Source: Brevundimonas sp. (lineage in GTDB: Bacteria; Pseudomonadota; Alphaproteobacteria; Caulobacterales; Caulobacteraceae). From it: DNA of 64,000 bases. The notes under the pieces are model-generated. The model ran no database searches, was not told where the DNA came from, and was given only the letters and a program-made list of their open reading frames with translations. The stretch lies in the NCBI RefSeq assembly GCF_029945885.1, contig NZ_JAQSDK010000028.1:112204-176203 (forward strand), given 5' to 3'. Numbering within the stretch: the first letter of the stretch is position 1; each line of letters starts with the position of its first letter. This document shows, piece by piece, positions 18,070 to 24,543 of the stretch. The position numbers and the translations under genes are program-made.

Positions 18070-18084
18070 TTAACGGCTGATAAC
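18070..18084 (-). promoter_or_regulatory. possible CtrA-like binding site
   Basis: Read on the minus strand, GTTATCAGCCGTTAA is close to the CtrA consensus TTAA-N7-TTAA (first half GTTA instead of TTAA). It lies 58 bases upstream of the second flagellin start, in an otherwise AT-richer stretch with further TTAACC-type words. Weak by itself. Confidence 0.3.
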
Positions 18085-18143
18085 CACGTCATTTAACCAC
18101 GCGGATCGCTCCTGCGTGGCAACCGGCCGGATTTTCCCCGTCT

Positions 18144-18428
18144 TCAGACGGAGGTGTCGATCACGGCCCCTGCCGCATAGTCATCCTGGCCCTTCATCGC
18201 GACCACCTGCTCTCGCGGCAGCTGGCGGACCACTTCACCGGTCAACCGGTCCAGGGTCTTGTAGATAAACGACCCCTCACGGGATCCTTCCTCGATGACC
18301 AGCCGGTAGCGGGATGCACGCTCGGCGTCCTGCTGGGCCTTGGAATGATTGAAGTCTCCGCTGGCGGTCGAGCCGCTGGTGGCGACGATAACAGGGGGAA
18401 CGGGACCTATCTTTGCATTGTTGTTCAT
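18144..18428 (-). CDS. FlaG family protein
   Basis: Small 94-aa protein with a FlaG-type C-terminal domain: YRLVIEEGSREGSFIYKTLD followed by TGEVVRQLPREQV, a pattern shared with FlaG/FlaF-type flagellar proteins that influence filament length. The N-terminal 35 aa are low complexity. It sits between two flagellin genes on the same strand, which supports a filament role. Its start ATG is at 18428. A strong hairpin in the gap upstream separates it from the first flagellin gene. Confidence 0.8.
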   Translation of the reverse strand: MNNNAKIGPVPPVIVATSGSTASGDFNHSKAQQDAERASRYRLVIEEGSREGSFIYKTLDRLTGEVVRQLPREQVVAMKGQDDYAAGAVIDTSV

Positions 18429-18487
18429 GACTTCTGCCGACAGCGTTTCGCTGGCGGCCTCCGGTCGTCAGCGCCCGGCGGACGGTC

Positions 18488-18516
18488 GGGTGGGACCGCG
18501 CAATGCGGCCCCACCC
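18488..18516 (-). terminator. hairpin after the first flagellin gene
   Basis: Inverted repeat GGGTGGGGCCGC / GCGGTCCCACCC (one wobble pair) around a 5-base loop, 16 bases downstream of the flagellin stop. There is no U tract, so it may act as an RNA-stabilising 3' structure that keeps flagellin mRNA abundant, with partial readthrough into FlaG. Confidence 0.6.
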
Positions 18517-18531
18517 TTCCGTTCGGTGTTC

Positions 18532-19362
18532 CTAGCGGAACAGGCCGAGCAGGATGGAGGTGGACGAGTTGGCGATCGACAGGGCCTGCACACCGAGCTG
18601 TTGCTTGGTTTGCAGCGCCTGCAGTCGGGCGCTTTCCTTGGCCAGGTCGGCGTCGACCAGGTTGCCCACACCGGCTTCCAGGGTGTCCTGGAGTTTGCCG
18701 ACGAAGGTCAGGTGGGTTCCGAGCGAGTTGGAACCCGTACCCAGCTTGGCCAGCGAGGCGCCGACGTTGTCGATCGAGGCACTGACCAGGGCCAGCGAAG
18801 CGGCTGCGGCAGAGGCAGTATCGATCACGTCCGCGGCACCCAGGGTCACGACCGAACCGCTCAGGCTCATGTCTTCCGAAGCGACCGTGATGGTCGAACC
18901 GGAAACGTTGGCCAGGGCCGCGAAGCCACCGGTGCTCGAACCGTCCAGCAGATTGACACCGTTGAAGGAAGCGTTGCTCACGACGGTCGCGATCTGGTCG
19001 CGGATCGACTTGAAGTCTTCATTCAGGGCGCTGCGGGCCGAGCTCGTCAGCGACGTATCGGTCGCCGAAAGCGCCTTTTCCTTCAGCTGGGTCAGCAGAT
19101 CGGAAACGGACTCACCCGCGGCCAGGCTGACGTCCACGGCCGACTGGCCGCGCTGCAGGCTGTCCTTGACGGCATTCAGGGCACCGATTTCGGCACGTTG
19201 CCCCTGGGCGATAGCCCAGACGGCGCCGTTGTCCTTGGCGGAGGCGACCTTCTTGCCGGTATTGATGCGGGATTGAACCTGGCCCAACTCATTGTTGGTC
19301 ACTTGCAGGTTCTGAAGGGCGATCATTGCGCCCACGTTGGTGTTCACGCTGTTCATAGCCAT
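18532..19362 (-). CDS. flagellin (first copy, sigma-54 controlled)
   Basis: Filament subunit of 276 aa with the standard N-terminal MAMNSVNTNVGAMIALQNL and C-terminal NLVDADLAKESARLQALQ segments, ending GLFR. The start ATG 19362 has GGAAG 8 bases upstream; in-frame ATGs further upstream lack this. A -24/-12 promoter and three FlbD-like palindromes lie upstream (19436-19589), so it is very likely a late, sigma-54 dependent flagellin whose transcription is tied to flagellar assembly. It probably serves as a major filament subunit, although that is inferred from the strong control region. Confidence 0.96.
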   Translation of the reverse strand: MAMNSVNTNVGAMIALQNLQVTNNELGQVQSRINTGKKVASAKDNGAVWAIAQGQRAEIGALNAVKDSLQRGQSAVDVSLAAGESVSDLLTQLKEKALSATDTSLTSSARSALNEDFKSIRDQIATVVSNASFNGVNLLDGSSTGGFAALANVSGSTITVASEDMSLSGSVVTLGAADVIDTASAAAASLALVSASIDNVGASLAKLGTGSNSLGTHLTFVGKLQDTLEAGVGNLVDADLAKESARLQALQTKQQLGVQALSIANSSTSILLGLFR

Positions 19363-19435
19363 GACACGGTCTTCCTTCTTCATGGTGTCCGACGCCATTT
19401 TGGCTGCCGGGAGCATTCTGCTCGGACCGGTCGAC

Positions 19436-19450
19436 GCAAGGACGGGGCCA
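19436..19450 (-). promoter_or_regulatory. sigma-54 (RpoN) promoter of flagellin
   Basis: On the minus strand TGGCCCCGTCCTTGC matches the -24/-12 pattern TGGCxC-N5-TTGC with the invariant GG and GC separated by 10 bases. It lies 73 bases upstream of the flagellin start, giving a leader of about 60 bases, and is downstream of three putative activator sites. Confidence 0.75.
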
Positions 19451-19523
19451 CGGCCGCGTTTTCAGGCCAGCCCGCAACCCGCTGTTTTCGCGTTGGTACT
19501 TCTGGTTTACCACGCCGGTCGCC

Positions 19524-19589
19524 CGGCAGGATTTGCCGCTCCGGCGCTGAAACCGGCAGAAATTGCCGGGCACCGGGCAGAATCTGCCG
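19524..19589 (-). promoter_or_regulatory. three FlbD-like (ftr) enhancer sites
   Basis: Three near-identical 15-bp palindromes: CGGCAGGATTTGCCG (19524-19538), CGGCAGAAATTGCCG (19554-19568) and GGGCAGAATCTGCCG (19575-19589). Their starts are 30 and 21 bp apart, about three and two helical turns, so all face the same side of the helix. They resemble the ftr elements bound by the Caulobacter activator FlbD and lie 75-150 bp upstream of the sigma-54 promoter. The cluster begins right at the end of the spanin gene. Confidence 0.7.
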
Positions 19590-19590
19590 C

Positions 19591-20238
19591 TCAGGACACG
19601 GTTTCAGGGGGTCTTCGCGTCACCGACGGCCATCCCGCGCCTTGCGCCACCGGTCCTGCAGCGCGCGCTCGGCCACCAGCGTATCGACCGCCAGCTGCCG
19701 GGCGGCGTCGCAGGCCACCAGGTCGCCGCCCCGCTGCATATAGACCGCCTCGAGATCGGCCTCGGTCGGGGAGTCCGGCAGGCGCGCGAGCGGGCACGGT
19801 AACGTCGCCACCTCCGGCAGGGTCAATCGCGGCGGGGCCGGCGCAGACGGCGGGGGATATCCGGCACAGCTCGCGATCATGAGTGCGCAGACGGGCGGCC
19901 CGGCCCGTCGCCAGGGGAAGGTCGGCATCAACATCGGTTCTCGCCTCAACAATGGCCGGGGCGGTCAGCCGGGTCACGGCTTCACTCCGGCGGTGGAACT
20001 GCTCCAGGGCCCGGCGCAGTCCGGCTTCGCCCTCGAGCTCAAGCCGGCGCGCGGCCGCATCGGCCTCGGCATCGGCCGCCCGGCTGCGGGCCGCCTCCAG
20101 CCGCCGCGGTCCGAGGTTCAACGGATCCCAGCGCAGGCCCAGCCCGTGCCCGGCCAGCAGGATGGCCAGCAGCAGGCCGATGACCACGACGGTCCGCCCT
20201 GTAGCCGTCAGGGCCCGCCACAGGGACAGGCCGGTCAC
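19591..20238 (-). CDS. Rz-like inner-membrane spanin (i-spanin)
   Basis: Predicted 215-aa type II membrane protein: short cytoplasmic start, one transmembrane anchor (about residues 14-31, TVVVIGLLLAILLAGHG), then an Ala/Glu/Arg-rich coiled-coil periplasmic region (LEAARSRAADAEADAAARR). Paired with an o-spanin it would fuse inner and outer membranes at the last step of lysis. GTG 20238 overlaps the endolysin stop (GTGA). The o-spanin frame is wholly embedded in its 3' half, as in phage lambda Rz/Rz1. The C-terminal ~100 aa are compositionally odd, as expected where two frames overlap; the true end could be earlier. Confidence 0.6.
   Translation of the reverse strand: MTGLSLWRALTATGRTVVVIGLLLAILLAGHGLGLRWDPLNLGPRRLEAARSRAADAEADAAARRLELEGEAGLRRALEQFHRRSEAVTRLTAPAIVEARTDVDADLPLATGRAARLRTHDRELCRISPAVCAGPAAIDPAGGGDVTVPARAPAGLPDRGRSRGGLYAAGRRPGGLRRRPAAGGRYAGGRARAAGPVAQGAGWPSVTRRPPETVS
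19620..19934 (-). CDS. Rz1-like outer-membrane lipoprotein spanin (o-spanin), embedded gene
   Basis: A 104-aa lipoprotein candidate in a different frame inside the i-spanin gene. The short signal MLMPTFPWRRAGPPVCALMI is followed by the lipobox IASC and a Pro-rich start of the mature protein (AGYPPPSAPAPPRLTLP), just like Rz1 proteins. ATG 19934 has GAGG 9 bases upstream. Its C-terminus is helical and charged (RALQDRWRKARDGRR). Location after the endolysin gene and embedding in the partner gene support the call. Confidence 0.65.
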   Translation of the reverse strand: MLMPTFPWRRAGPPVCALMIASCAGYPPPSAPAPPRLTLPEVATLPCPLARLPDSPTEADLEAVYMQRGGDLVACDAARQLAVDTLVAERALQDRWRKARDGRR

Positions 20239-20618
20239 GGGAAGGCCGCCCGGCTCAGTTCGAAATGCGGCCCGTCGCGCAGCCGGGCCCAATCCCCGCC
20301 CCAGTCAAGGGGCGTGTCCAGCTGGATCGCGGCCTGTTTGAAGGCCGTGGCGATCCGGCCATACAGCGGCCAGTCCCAGCGCACCCGGCCGTCGACGATC
20401 GCCGCGACATCGACCGCATGGCCGGTCAGGTGGCGCGAATTCAGCGTCCGGCTGGCCCCGGCCCGGACCAGGGCAACCTGCCGCTCCCGCGAGCGCAGAC
20501 CCTCGGTGATCATGAAATCGACCGGGCTGGTGACGATGGCCGCCTCGACCACCGCGACCAGGGCGGGATGCACTCCGGCCAGCCGGGCCCGCGAACGCGT
20601 GGACAGCCGGAAGCTCAC
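20235..20618 (-). CDS. M15-family peptidoglycan peptidase (phage-type endolysin)
   Basis: A 127-aa single-domain zinc D-Ala-D-Ala carboxypeptidase/endopeptidase of the M15 type used by many phage endolysins. Visible motifs are GVHPALVAVVEAA near the N-terminus, TEGLRSRERQ, the zinc-binding SRHLTGHAVDVA (His and Asp ligands) and the final DGPHFEL with the third ligand. No signal peptide is present, so a holin would be needed to reach the wall. GTG 20618 overlaps the holin stop (GTGA) and is preceded by AAGGGGG. Tightly coupled with its neighbours. Confidence 0.85.
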   Translation of the reverse strand: MSFRLSTRSRARLAGVHPALVAVVEAAIVTSPVDFMITEGLRSRERQVALVRAGASRTLNSRHLTGHAVDVAAIVDGRVRWDWPLYGRIATAFKQAAIQLDTPLDWGGDWARLRDGPHFELSRAAFP

Positions 20619-20887
20619 GACCGCCCCCTTGCACCGAGCCGCAGCCGCAGATTGGCCGCCAGGGTCACCAGCTGCTGGGCGGTCGGGGCAACCAGATAGA
20701 GGACCAGGGTCAGGGCCAGCAGCGCCATCAGCGCCTCGACCAGGCGCGGCAGGCTCGACGCTGGCACCCGCGCCAGGGTCCGGTCCAGCAGCAGCCACAG
20801 GGCCGCACTGGCGCTGAAGACATAGAGACGACGCCACAGCCAGCGCCCCTCGGCCAGGGAGGTCGGCCCGGATATCCGGCCGCTCAT
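20615..20887 (-). CDS. holin-like small membrane protein
   Basis: A 90-aa protein with two predicted membrane helices (about residues 22-40, LYVFSASAALWLLL, and 51-73, ALMALLALTLVLYLVAP) and a basic C-terminus (RLRLGARGRS). Size, topology and placement directly before an endolysin are typical of class II phage holins, which form pores at a set time. Holins have little sequence conservation, so this rests on topology and context. ATG 20887 shares one base with the preceding stop; a GTG one codon upstream is also possible. Confidence 0.65.
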   Translation of the reverse strand: MSGRISGPTSLAEGRWLWRRLYVFSASAALWLLLDRTLARVPASSLPRLVEALMALLALTLVLYLVAPTAQQLVTLAANLRLRLGARGRS

Positions 20888-21054
20888 CACTCGCCCTCCG
20901 GATCATCGGGACAGCAGACCGCCCGCCGTCCGTCGAGCCCGGCCTCGATCAGCCAGTCCTCCGGTGACAGCCGGTCCGGGACCTCCCAGACCGCCTCGTC
21001 GAGCAGCAGGGTCTCGCGCGGCGCGGCCTCGCTCGGGAAAGGACGCGTGCTCAT
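20887..21054 (-). CDS. small acidic protein of the lysis cassette (55 aa)
   Basis: A short gene that fills the gap between the tail protein and the holin exactly. ATG 21054 overlaps the upstream stop (ATGA) and its own stop TGA shares a base with the holin ATG. The 55-aa product starts MSTRPFPSEAAPRETLLLDE, contains an amphipathic WEVPDRLSPEDWLIEAGLD segment and a CC pair near the end. No family is recognised. The perfect coupling on both sides is strong evidence that it is translated; a tail-fibre assembly or holin-control role is only a guess. Confidence 0.65.
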   Translation of the reverse strand: MSTRPFPSEAAPRETLLLDEAVWEVPDRLSPEDWLIEAGLDGRRAVCCPDDPEGE

Positions 21055-22529
21055 CCGATGGCCACCAGCCAGACGACGCCGGCTGCCCCCGCTCCGCCGA
21101 TTCCCCCGGACGACAGACCGGCACCGCCACCACCACCGCCCGCGCCGTACAGACCCCCGCTCCCCCCGGCATGGCCATCCGCTCCGGCCGAGGCCGCGCC
21201 ACCGGCCCCACCACCACCGGCCGGATGCAGGGCCGGCCGGGGCCGATCGGTGCCTGCCGCACCGGCCGCCGCGCCGCCCCCACCCCCGTCGGCCCTGATA
21301 TCCAGCCAGGCACCGGCCCCGCCCGCGCCGCCGTCGCGGGCCGTGTCCGCAGCATCCAGCCCGCCACCGCCGCCACCGCCACCGGGCCCGTCGGGACCGG
21401 CGTCGCCCTGACCGGCCTCACCGGGCGCGGACACCCTCGATCCGCCGCCGGCATTCGCCGGGCCGTCGCCCTGGCCTCCGGCCCCGCCCGGGCCAGACCC
21501 ACCGTCGCCCCGGGCACCAGCGCCGCCCGGGGTTGCGGTCAGCAGGACCTGGCCGTCATCGAGAACCCGGCTGGTGCCGCCGTCCTCCCCGGCCGCCGCC
21601 TCGCCGCCGACCCCACCGGACCCGACCTCGACATCCAGGGACCCGCCCAGCGCCGCGACCGGCCAACGGCCGCGATGGCATCCACCCGCACCGCCTCCGC
21701 CGCCGCCGAACCGTATCGTCGCGCCCGGGCCGGTCGCGCCGGCCCCGCCCCCGCCCCCCCCGGCCACGCAGATGGCCTCAACGCCGGCGGCCCAGGCCGG
21801 AATGTCATAGGAGCCGGAGGCGGTGAACTCGGTCACCTCGACCCGACCGGCCCCGCGCGGAAACGTCACCCGCCCGCTGACGGCATCCACCACAAACGCC
21901 TCGGACCAGCTGCCGCCGTCCGGACTGACCTTCAGTCGCAGGGCGTCGTCACCGATCAGGCCCAGCTCGGCCCGACCGCCCCAGCCGCTCTGGAACAGCA
22001 GGGACAGCACATCGCCCGGCCCTTCCTTGTTCAGCGTCAGTCGCAGATCGCCGTCACCGCCCTGCCCGCCCTCCAGGGCGGTCCACAGCGCCTTGTTGAC
22101 CCGGGCGACGAAGGGATTGCCGGCGTCGGCCGTCGCGTTGAGCCCCAGCCGGTTCAGCCCCTGCACCGCCCCCAGAAGACTGCCCAGCGGCTGCCAGTCG
22201 CCACCGGCACGGATCAGGACGGCCGGCTCGTCCAGCACGGTCGCCACCGTCCCGTCCGGCACGGCAGGGACCGTCCATCCTCCCGCCTCGGCCCGGAGCA
22301 GATCGCCCGGTGCCGCCAGCGCCCAGACGCTGCCGGTCGCGCCCTCCGGCAGGATGTAGAGGGCCCCGTCCTCCGGCACGACGGGCTGGTCCGGACGGGT
22401 GCGACTGACCACCGCCAGCTGCACCAGGGCGTCCAGCCGGGTCAGGGCCTCGTTCAGGGTCACGTGTTTCTGCATCTGGCCGGCCGCCAGATAGGGCAGG
22501 CCCAGCCGGGCGCTGGCGTCGTCGCTCAT
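21051..22529 (-). CDS. DUF2793 phage-type tail/fibre protein with glycine-rich C-terminus
   Basis: A 492-aa protein whose first ~190 residues match the DUF2793 pattern (LGLPYLAAGQMQKHVTLNEA, then LDALVQLAV and a GALYIL...GATGxVWA segment), a domain found in phage and prophage-like tail proteins of alphaproteobacteria. A middle domain (~190-245) leads into a ~250-aa stretch dominated by glycine with many GGGGGG runs, reminiscent of polyglycine-helix receptor-binding tips of phage adhesins. It heads the lysis cassette. The protein has no signal peptide, which fits virion assembly in the cytoplasm rather than secretion. Confidence 0.8.
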   Translation of the reverse strand: MSDDASARLGLPYLAAGQMQKHVTLNEALTRLDALVQLAVVSRTRPDQPVVPEDGALYILPEGATGSVWALAAPGDLLRAEAGGWTVPAVPDGTVATVLDEPAVLIRAGGDWQPLGSLLGAVQGLNRLGLNATADAGNPFVARVNKALWTALEGGQGGDGDLRLTLNKEGPGDVLSLLFQSGWGGRAELGLIGDDALRLKVSPDGGSWSEAFVVDAVSGRVTFPRGAGRVEVTEFTASGSYDIPAWAAGVEAICVAGGGGGGAGATGPGATIRFGGGGGGAGGCHRGRWPVAALGGSLDVEVGSGGVGGEAAAGEDGGTSRVLDDGQVLLTATPGGAGARGDGGSGPGGAGGQGDGPANAGGGSRVSAPGEAGQGDAGPDGPGGGGGGGGLDAADTARDGGAGGAGAWLDIRADGGGGGAAAGAAGTDRPRPALHPAGGGGAGGAASAGADGHAGGSGGLYGAGGGGGGAGLSSGGIGGAGAAGVVWLVAIG

Positions 22530-22596
22530 GACGGTCTCCGTATCGGGTTCGGAGATCAGTCTGGGGCAGCTACGGACCCGGGTGGGAAATCGACCC

Positions 22597-22640
22597 CGTC
22601 CGGGAGGTTATACCTTTGAACGTTCAGACTTTTGCACAGC
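22597..22640 (-). promoter_or_regulatory. probable promoter/operator of the lysis cassette
   Basis: On the minus strand a TATAAC -10-like hexamer lies inside AGGTATAACCT, with a weak -35-like TGCAAA about 18 bases upstream. Between them sits the perfect 10-bp palindrome TGAACGTTCA (22617-22626), where a repressor would block polymerase. The promoter would fire toward the DUF2793 gene, leaving a leader of about 70 bases. Called by eye; it is not a match to the LexA box. Confidence 0.4.
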
Positions 22641-22695
22641 GACGAAGCGCGGATTCAGGCGAAAAACCTCGCAGGAATCGCGCGGGCCTTCGGGA

Positions 22696-23415
22696 TCAGA
22701 GCTGTTGCATCTGGCCCTGGGCAACGACCGGTCCGTCCGGCTTGGCGGCCCCCGGCGTATGGCCCGGCTCCTCCATCGACACGGCGACCGAGGCGGCCTG
22801 CCCGGCCATGCCCGACAGGGCTCCGGTCAGATTGTGCCGCGAAGTGGCGGTGCCGTCGATCGCCCCGACCAGCTGGACCCCGCCCTCGGGCATGACCAGC
22901 CACAGGTGCGGTACCCGCGTGTCGCCGGCCATCTCGCGGGTCGGGGCCAGATACAGGGCACCGGTGACACTGTCATAGGCGATGGTCATCGCCGAGACGC
23001 CGTTGTCCAGTGACAGGGTCGCGACCCGCATCACCCCGCCTTCGGCCGGGGCGGTTACCATCACCGGGGCGGGGGCCGGCTGCACCAGCAGGATGGCCAT
23101 GGCGGCGACACTGGCCGCGAGAAGACCGGTCGATCCAACCGCCCAGCGCCGCCAGAAGGTCAGCCGCGCATTGTCATTGGCGGGCGTGGCGATCCCGGAG
23201 GCGATACGTGGCCACACACCCCGGGACGGTTCCACCGACGCGATCTCTCCGGCGAAAACGGCCAGATGCGCGTTCCAGGCCTCGACCTCGGCGGCAAAGG
23301 CCGGATCATTGGCCTCGCGCTGGCGGGCCTCGGCCTCGTCCGCGGGCGACAGCACCCGCAGCGCCAGTTCCCCGGCCAGGGCGTCGTCTTCATTGATGTC
23401 GGTCGGTTCGGTCAT
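22696..23415 (-). CDS. anti-sigma factor, RskA/anti-sigma-K type
   Basis: Single-pass inner-membrane anti-sigma factor of 239 aa. The N-terminal cytoplasmic part (MTEPTDINEDDALAGELALR and an anti-sigma helix bundle) would hold the ECF sigma factor. A membrane segment follows near residues 93-112 (GLLAASVAAMAILLV), then a periplasmic domain with the pattern PHLWLVMPEGG typical of anti-sigma-K factors. Its ATG overlaps the sigma gene stop by 4 bases, the usual arrangement. The inducing signal is unknown; related pairs respond to oxidative or envelope stress. Confidence 0.9.
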   Translation of the reverse strand: MTEPTDINEDDALAGELALRVLSPADEAEARQREANDPAFAAEVEAWNAHLAVFAGEIASVEPSRGVWPRIASGIATPANDNARLTFWRRWAVGSTGLLAASVAAMAILLVQPAPAPVMVTAPAEGGVMRVATLSLDNGVSAMTIAYDSVTGALYLAPTREMAGDTRVPHLWLVMPEGGVQLVGAIDGTATSRHNLTGALSGMAGQAASVAVSMEEPGHTPGAAKPDGPVVAQGQMQQL

Positions 23416-23969
23416 TGTTCCAGACAGGCCCTCAGCCGCAGAAGCCCCCGCCGGATCCAGCTTTTCATCGTGCCCAGCGGCACATTCTCGCGCACGGCCA
23501 GGCTGTCATAGGTGACCCCCTCCATGAAGGCGGTCCGAATAACCCCCCCGACCTTGTCGTCCAGCTGGTCCAGACAGCCGTGCAGGCGGCGCGCCTCGTC
23601 ATCACGCTCGACAGCCTCCGACGGCAGGATGGCCCCGTCGACCACCGCATTCGCCTCATCGACCGGGGTCGATTTGCGGAAATTGGCGCTGGCGCGCAGC
23701 CGGTCGATCGCCCGGTTGCGGGCGATTGTCACCAGCCAGGTGATCGGACTGGCCCGCGAAGCATCGAAGCTCCCGGCCTTCCTCCACACGGTCAAATAGG
23801 TTTCCTGCAACACATCCTCGGCAATCTGACGATCAGCCAAGATACGCAGGCACACGCCCAACAGTTTCGCGGAGGTGGCCAGATAGACCTGACGAAACGC
23901 CGCACGGTCGCCCTGCCCGGTCATCCCGAGGGCGTCTGCGAGTTGGTCTCGAGTCAGCATCGTCGTCAT
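23412..23969 (-). CDS. ECF RNA polymerase sigma factor (SigK-like)
   Basis: Extracytoplasmic-function sigma factor of 185 aa with regions 2 and 4 only. Region 2 shows DVLQETYLTVWRKAGSFD and TWLVTIARNRAIDRLR; region 4 near the C-terminus has EGVTYDSLAVRENVPLGTMKSWI, a helix-turn-helix for -35 recognition. It is translationally coupled to its membrane anti-sigma partner. Two ATGs (23969, 23960) are possible starts. It probably directs transcription of its own operon, but I cannot identify the cognate promoter with confidence. Confidence 0.95.
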   Translation of the reverse strand: MTTMLTRDQLADALGMTGQGDRAAFRQVYLATSAKLLGVCLRILADRQIAEDVLQETYLTVWRKAGSFDASRASPITWLVTIARNRAIDRLRASANFRKSTPVDEANAVVDGAILPSEAVERDDEARRLHGCLDQLDDKVGGVIRTAFMEGVTYDSLAVRENVPLGTMKSWIRRGLLRLRACLEQ

Positions 23970-24038
23970 CAGGGGCCCGGAATCGGTTGCAATTCAACTA
24001 GGCGGACGTCGGACCGGTCCGTCAAGCAAAGCCCGTCA

Positions 24039-24500
24039 TCAGTCGTGCAGATAGATGACCCGGCGCGCCTTGCCGGTGCCGCGCATCGCCGCCAGATGGT
24101 GCTCGTGCTCGCCCGAGGCGCGAGCCGCGCGCTCATTGGCCTCGACCCAGTGGGTGCTCTCGATATGTTTCTGCAGCGCGTTGGCGGCCATCAGCTGACC
24201 GGGGAAGAAGGTGTCGACCACATCGCCTGCGATCGGCACCGTCCCGACGGCCGTATCCACCGCCATATAGGCCGCCATCCGCGCGAGGGTGGACGGGGTC
24301 GCCCCGACACGCAGTCCCTGCAGCATCAGCCAGCCGCCGGTCGCCACCGTATAGACGGTCCCGACCACAGGCACCCAGGTCAGCAGGGCGTCCAGCCCCA
24401 GGCCGAACGGTCCAATGCCGATGACCCGGTCCGAGAGCTTCTTCACGCCCTCGACATTCGTCCAGATCTTCTCGATATCCCCGATGCTACGTCTGGCCAT
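24039..24500 (-). CDS. DUF4112 family membrane protein
   Basis: A 153-aa protein of the DUF4112 family, recognisable by GIGPFGLGLDALLTWVPVVG and the later DTAVGTVPIAGDVVDTFF. Each motif is part of a hydrophobic, Gly/Pro-containing membrane hairpin. The function of the family is not known. I chose ATG 24500 because GGAAGAG lies 7 bases upstream; longer in-frame starts read into the promoter region of the divergent gene. It is followed by nothing on the same strand before the sigma gene 70 bases away. Confidence 0.85.
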   Translation of the reverse strand: MARRSIGDIEKIWTNVEGVKKLSDRVIGIGPFGLGLDALLTWVPVVGTVYTVATGGWLMLQGLRVGATPSTLARMAAYMAVDTAVGTVPIAGDVVDTFFPGQLMAANALQKHIESTHWVEANERAARASGEHEHHLAAMRGTGKARRVIYLHD

Positions 24501-24543
24501 TCCATTCTCTTCCATTCGAGACCGTGACAGGACATCCCGACCA

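Noticed and set aside
20903..21517. Overlapping frames within the glycine-rich part of the tail protein gene
   Set aside because: The repetitive GGN-rich DNA keeps all six frames open. The products are Ala/Pro/Arg-rich with no motifs and conflict with the coupled gene order.
19591..22529. Complete prophage
   Set aside because: Only lysis and one tail-type gene are present. There is no integrase, repressor, terminase, capsid or att-like repeat in the flanks, so an intact prophage is excluded within this window.
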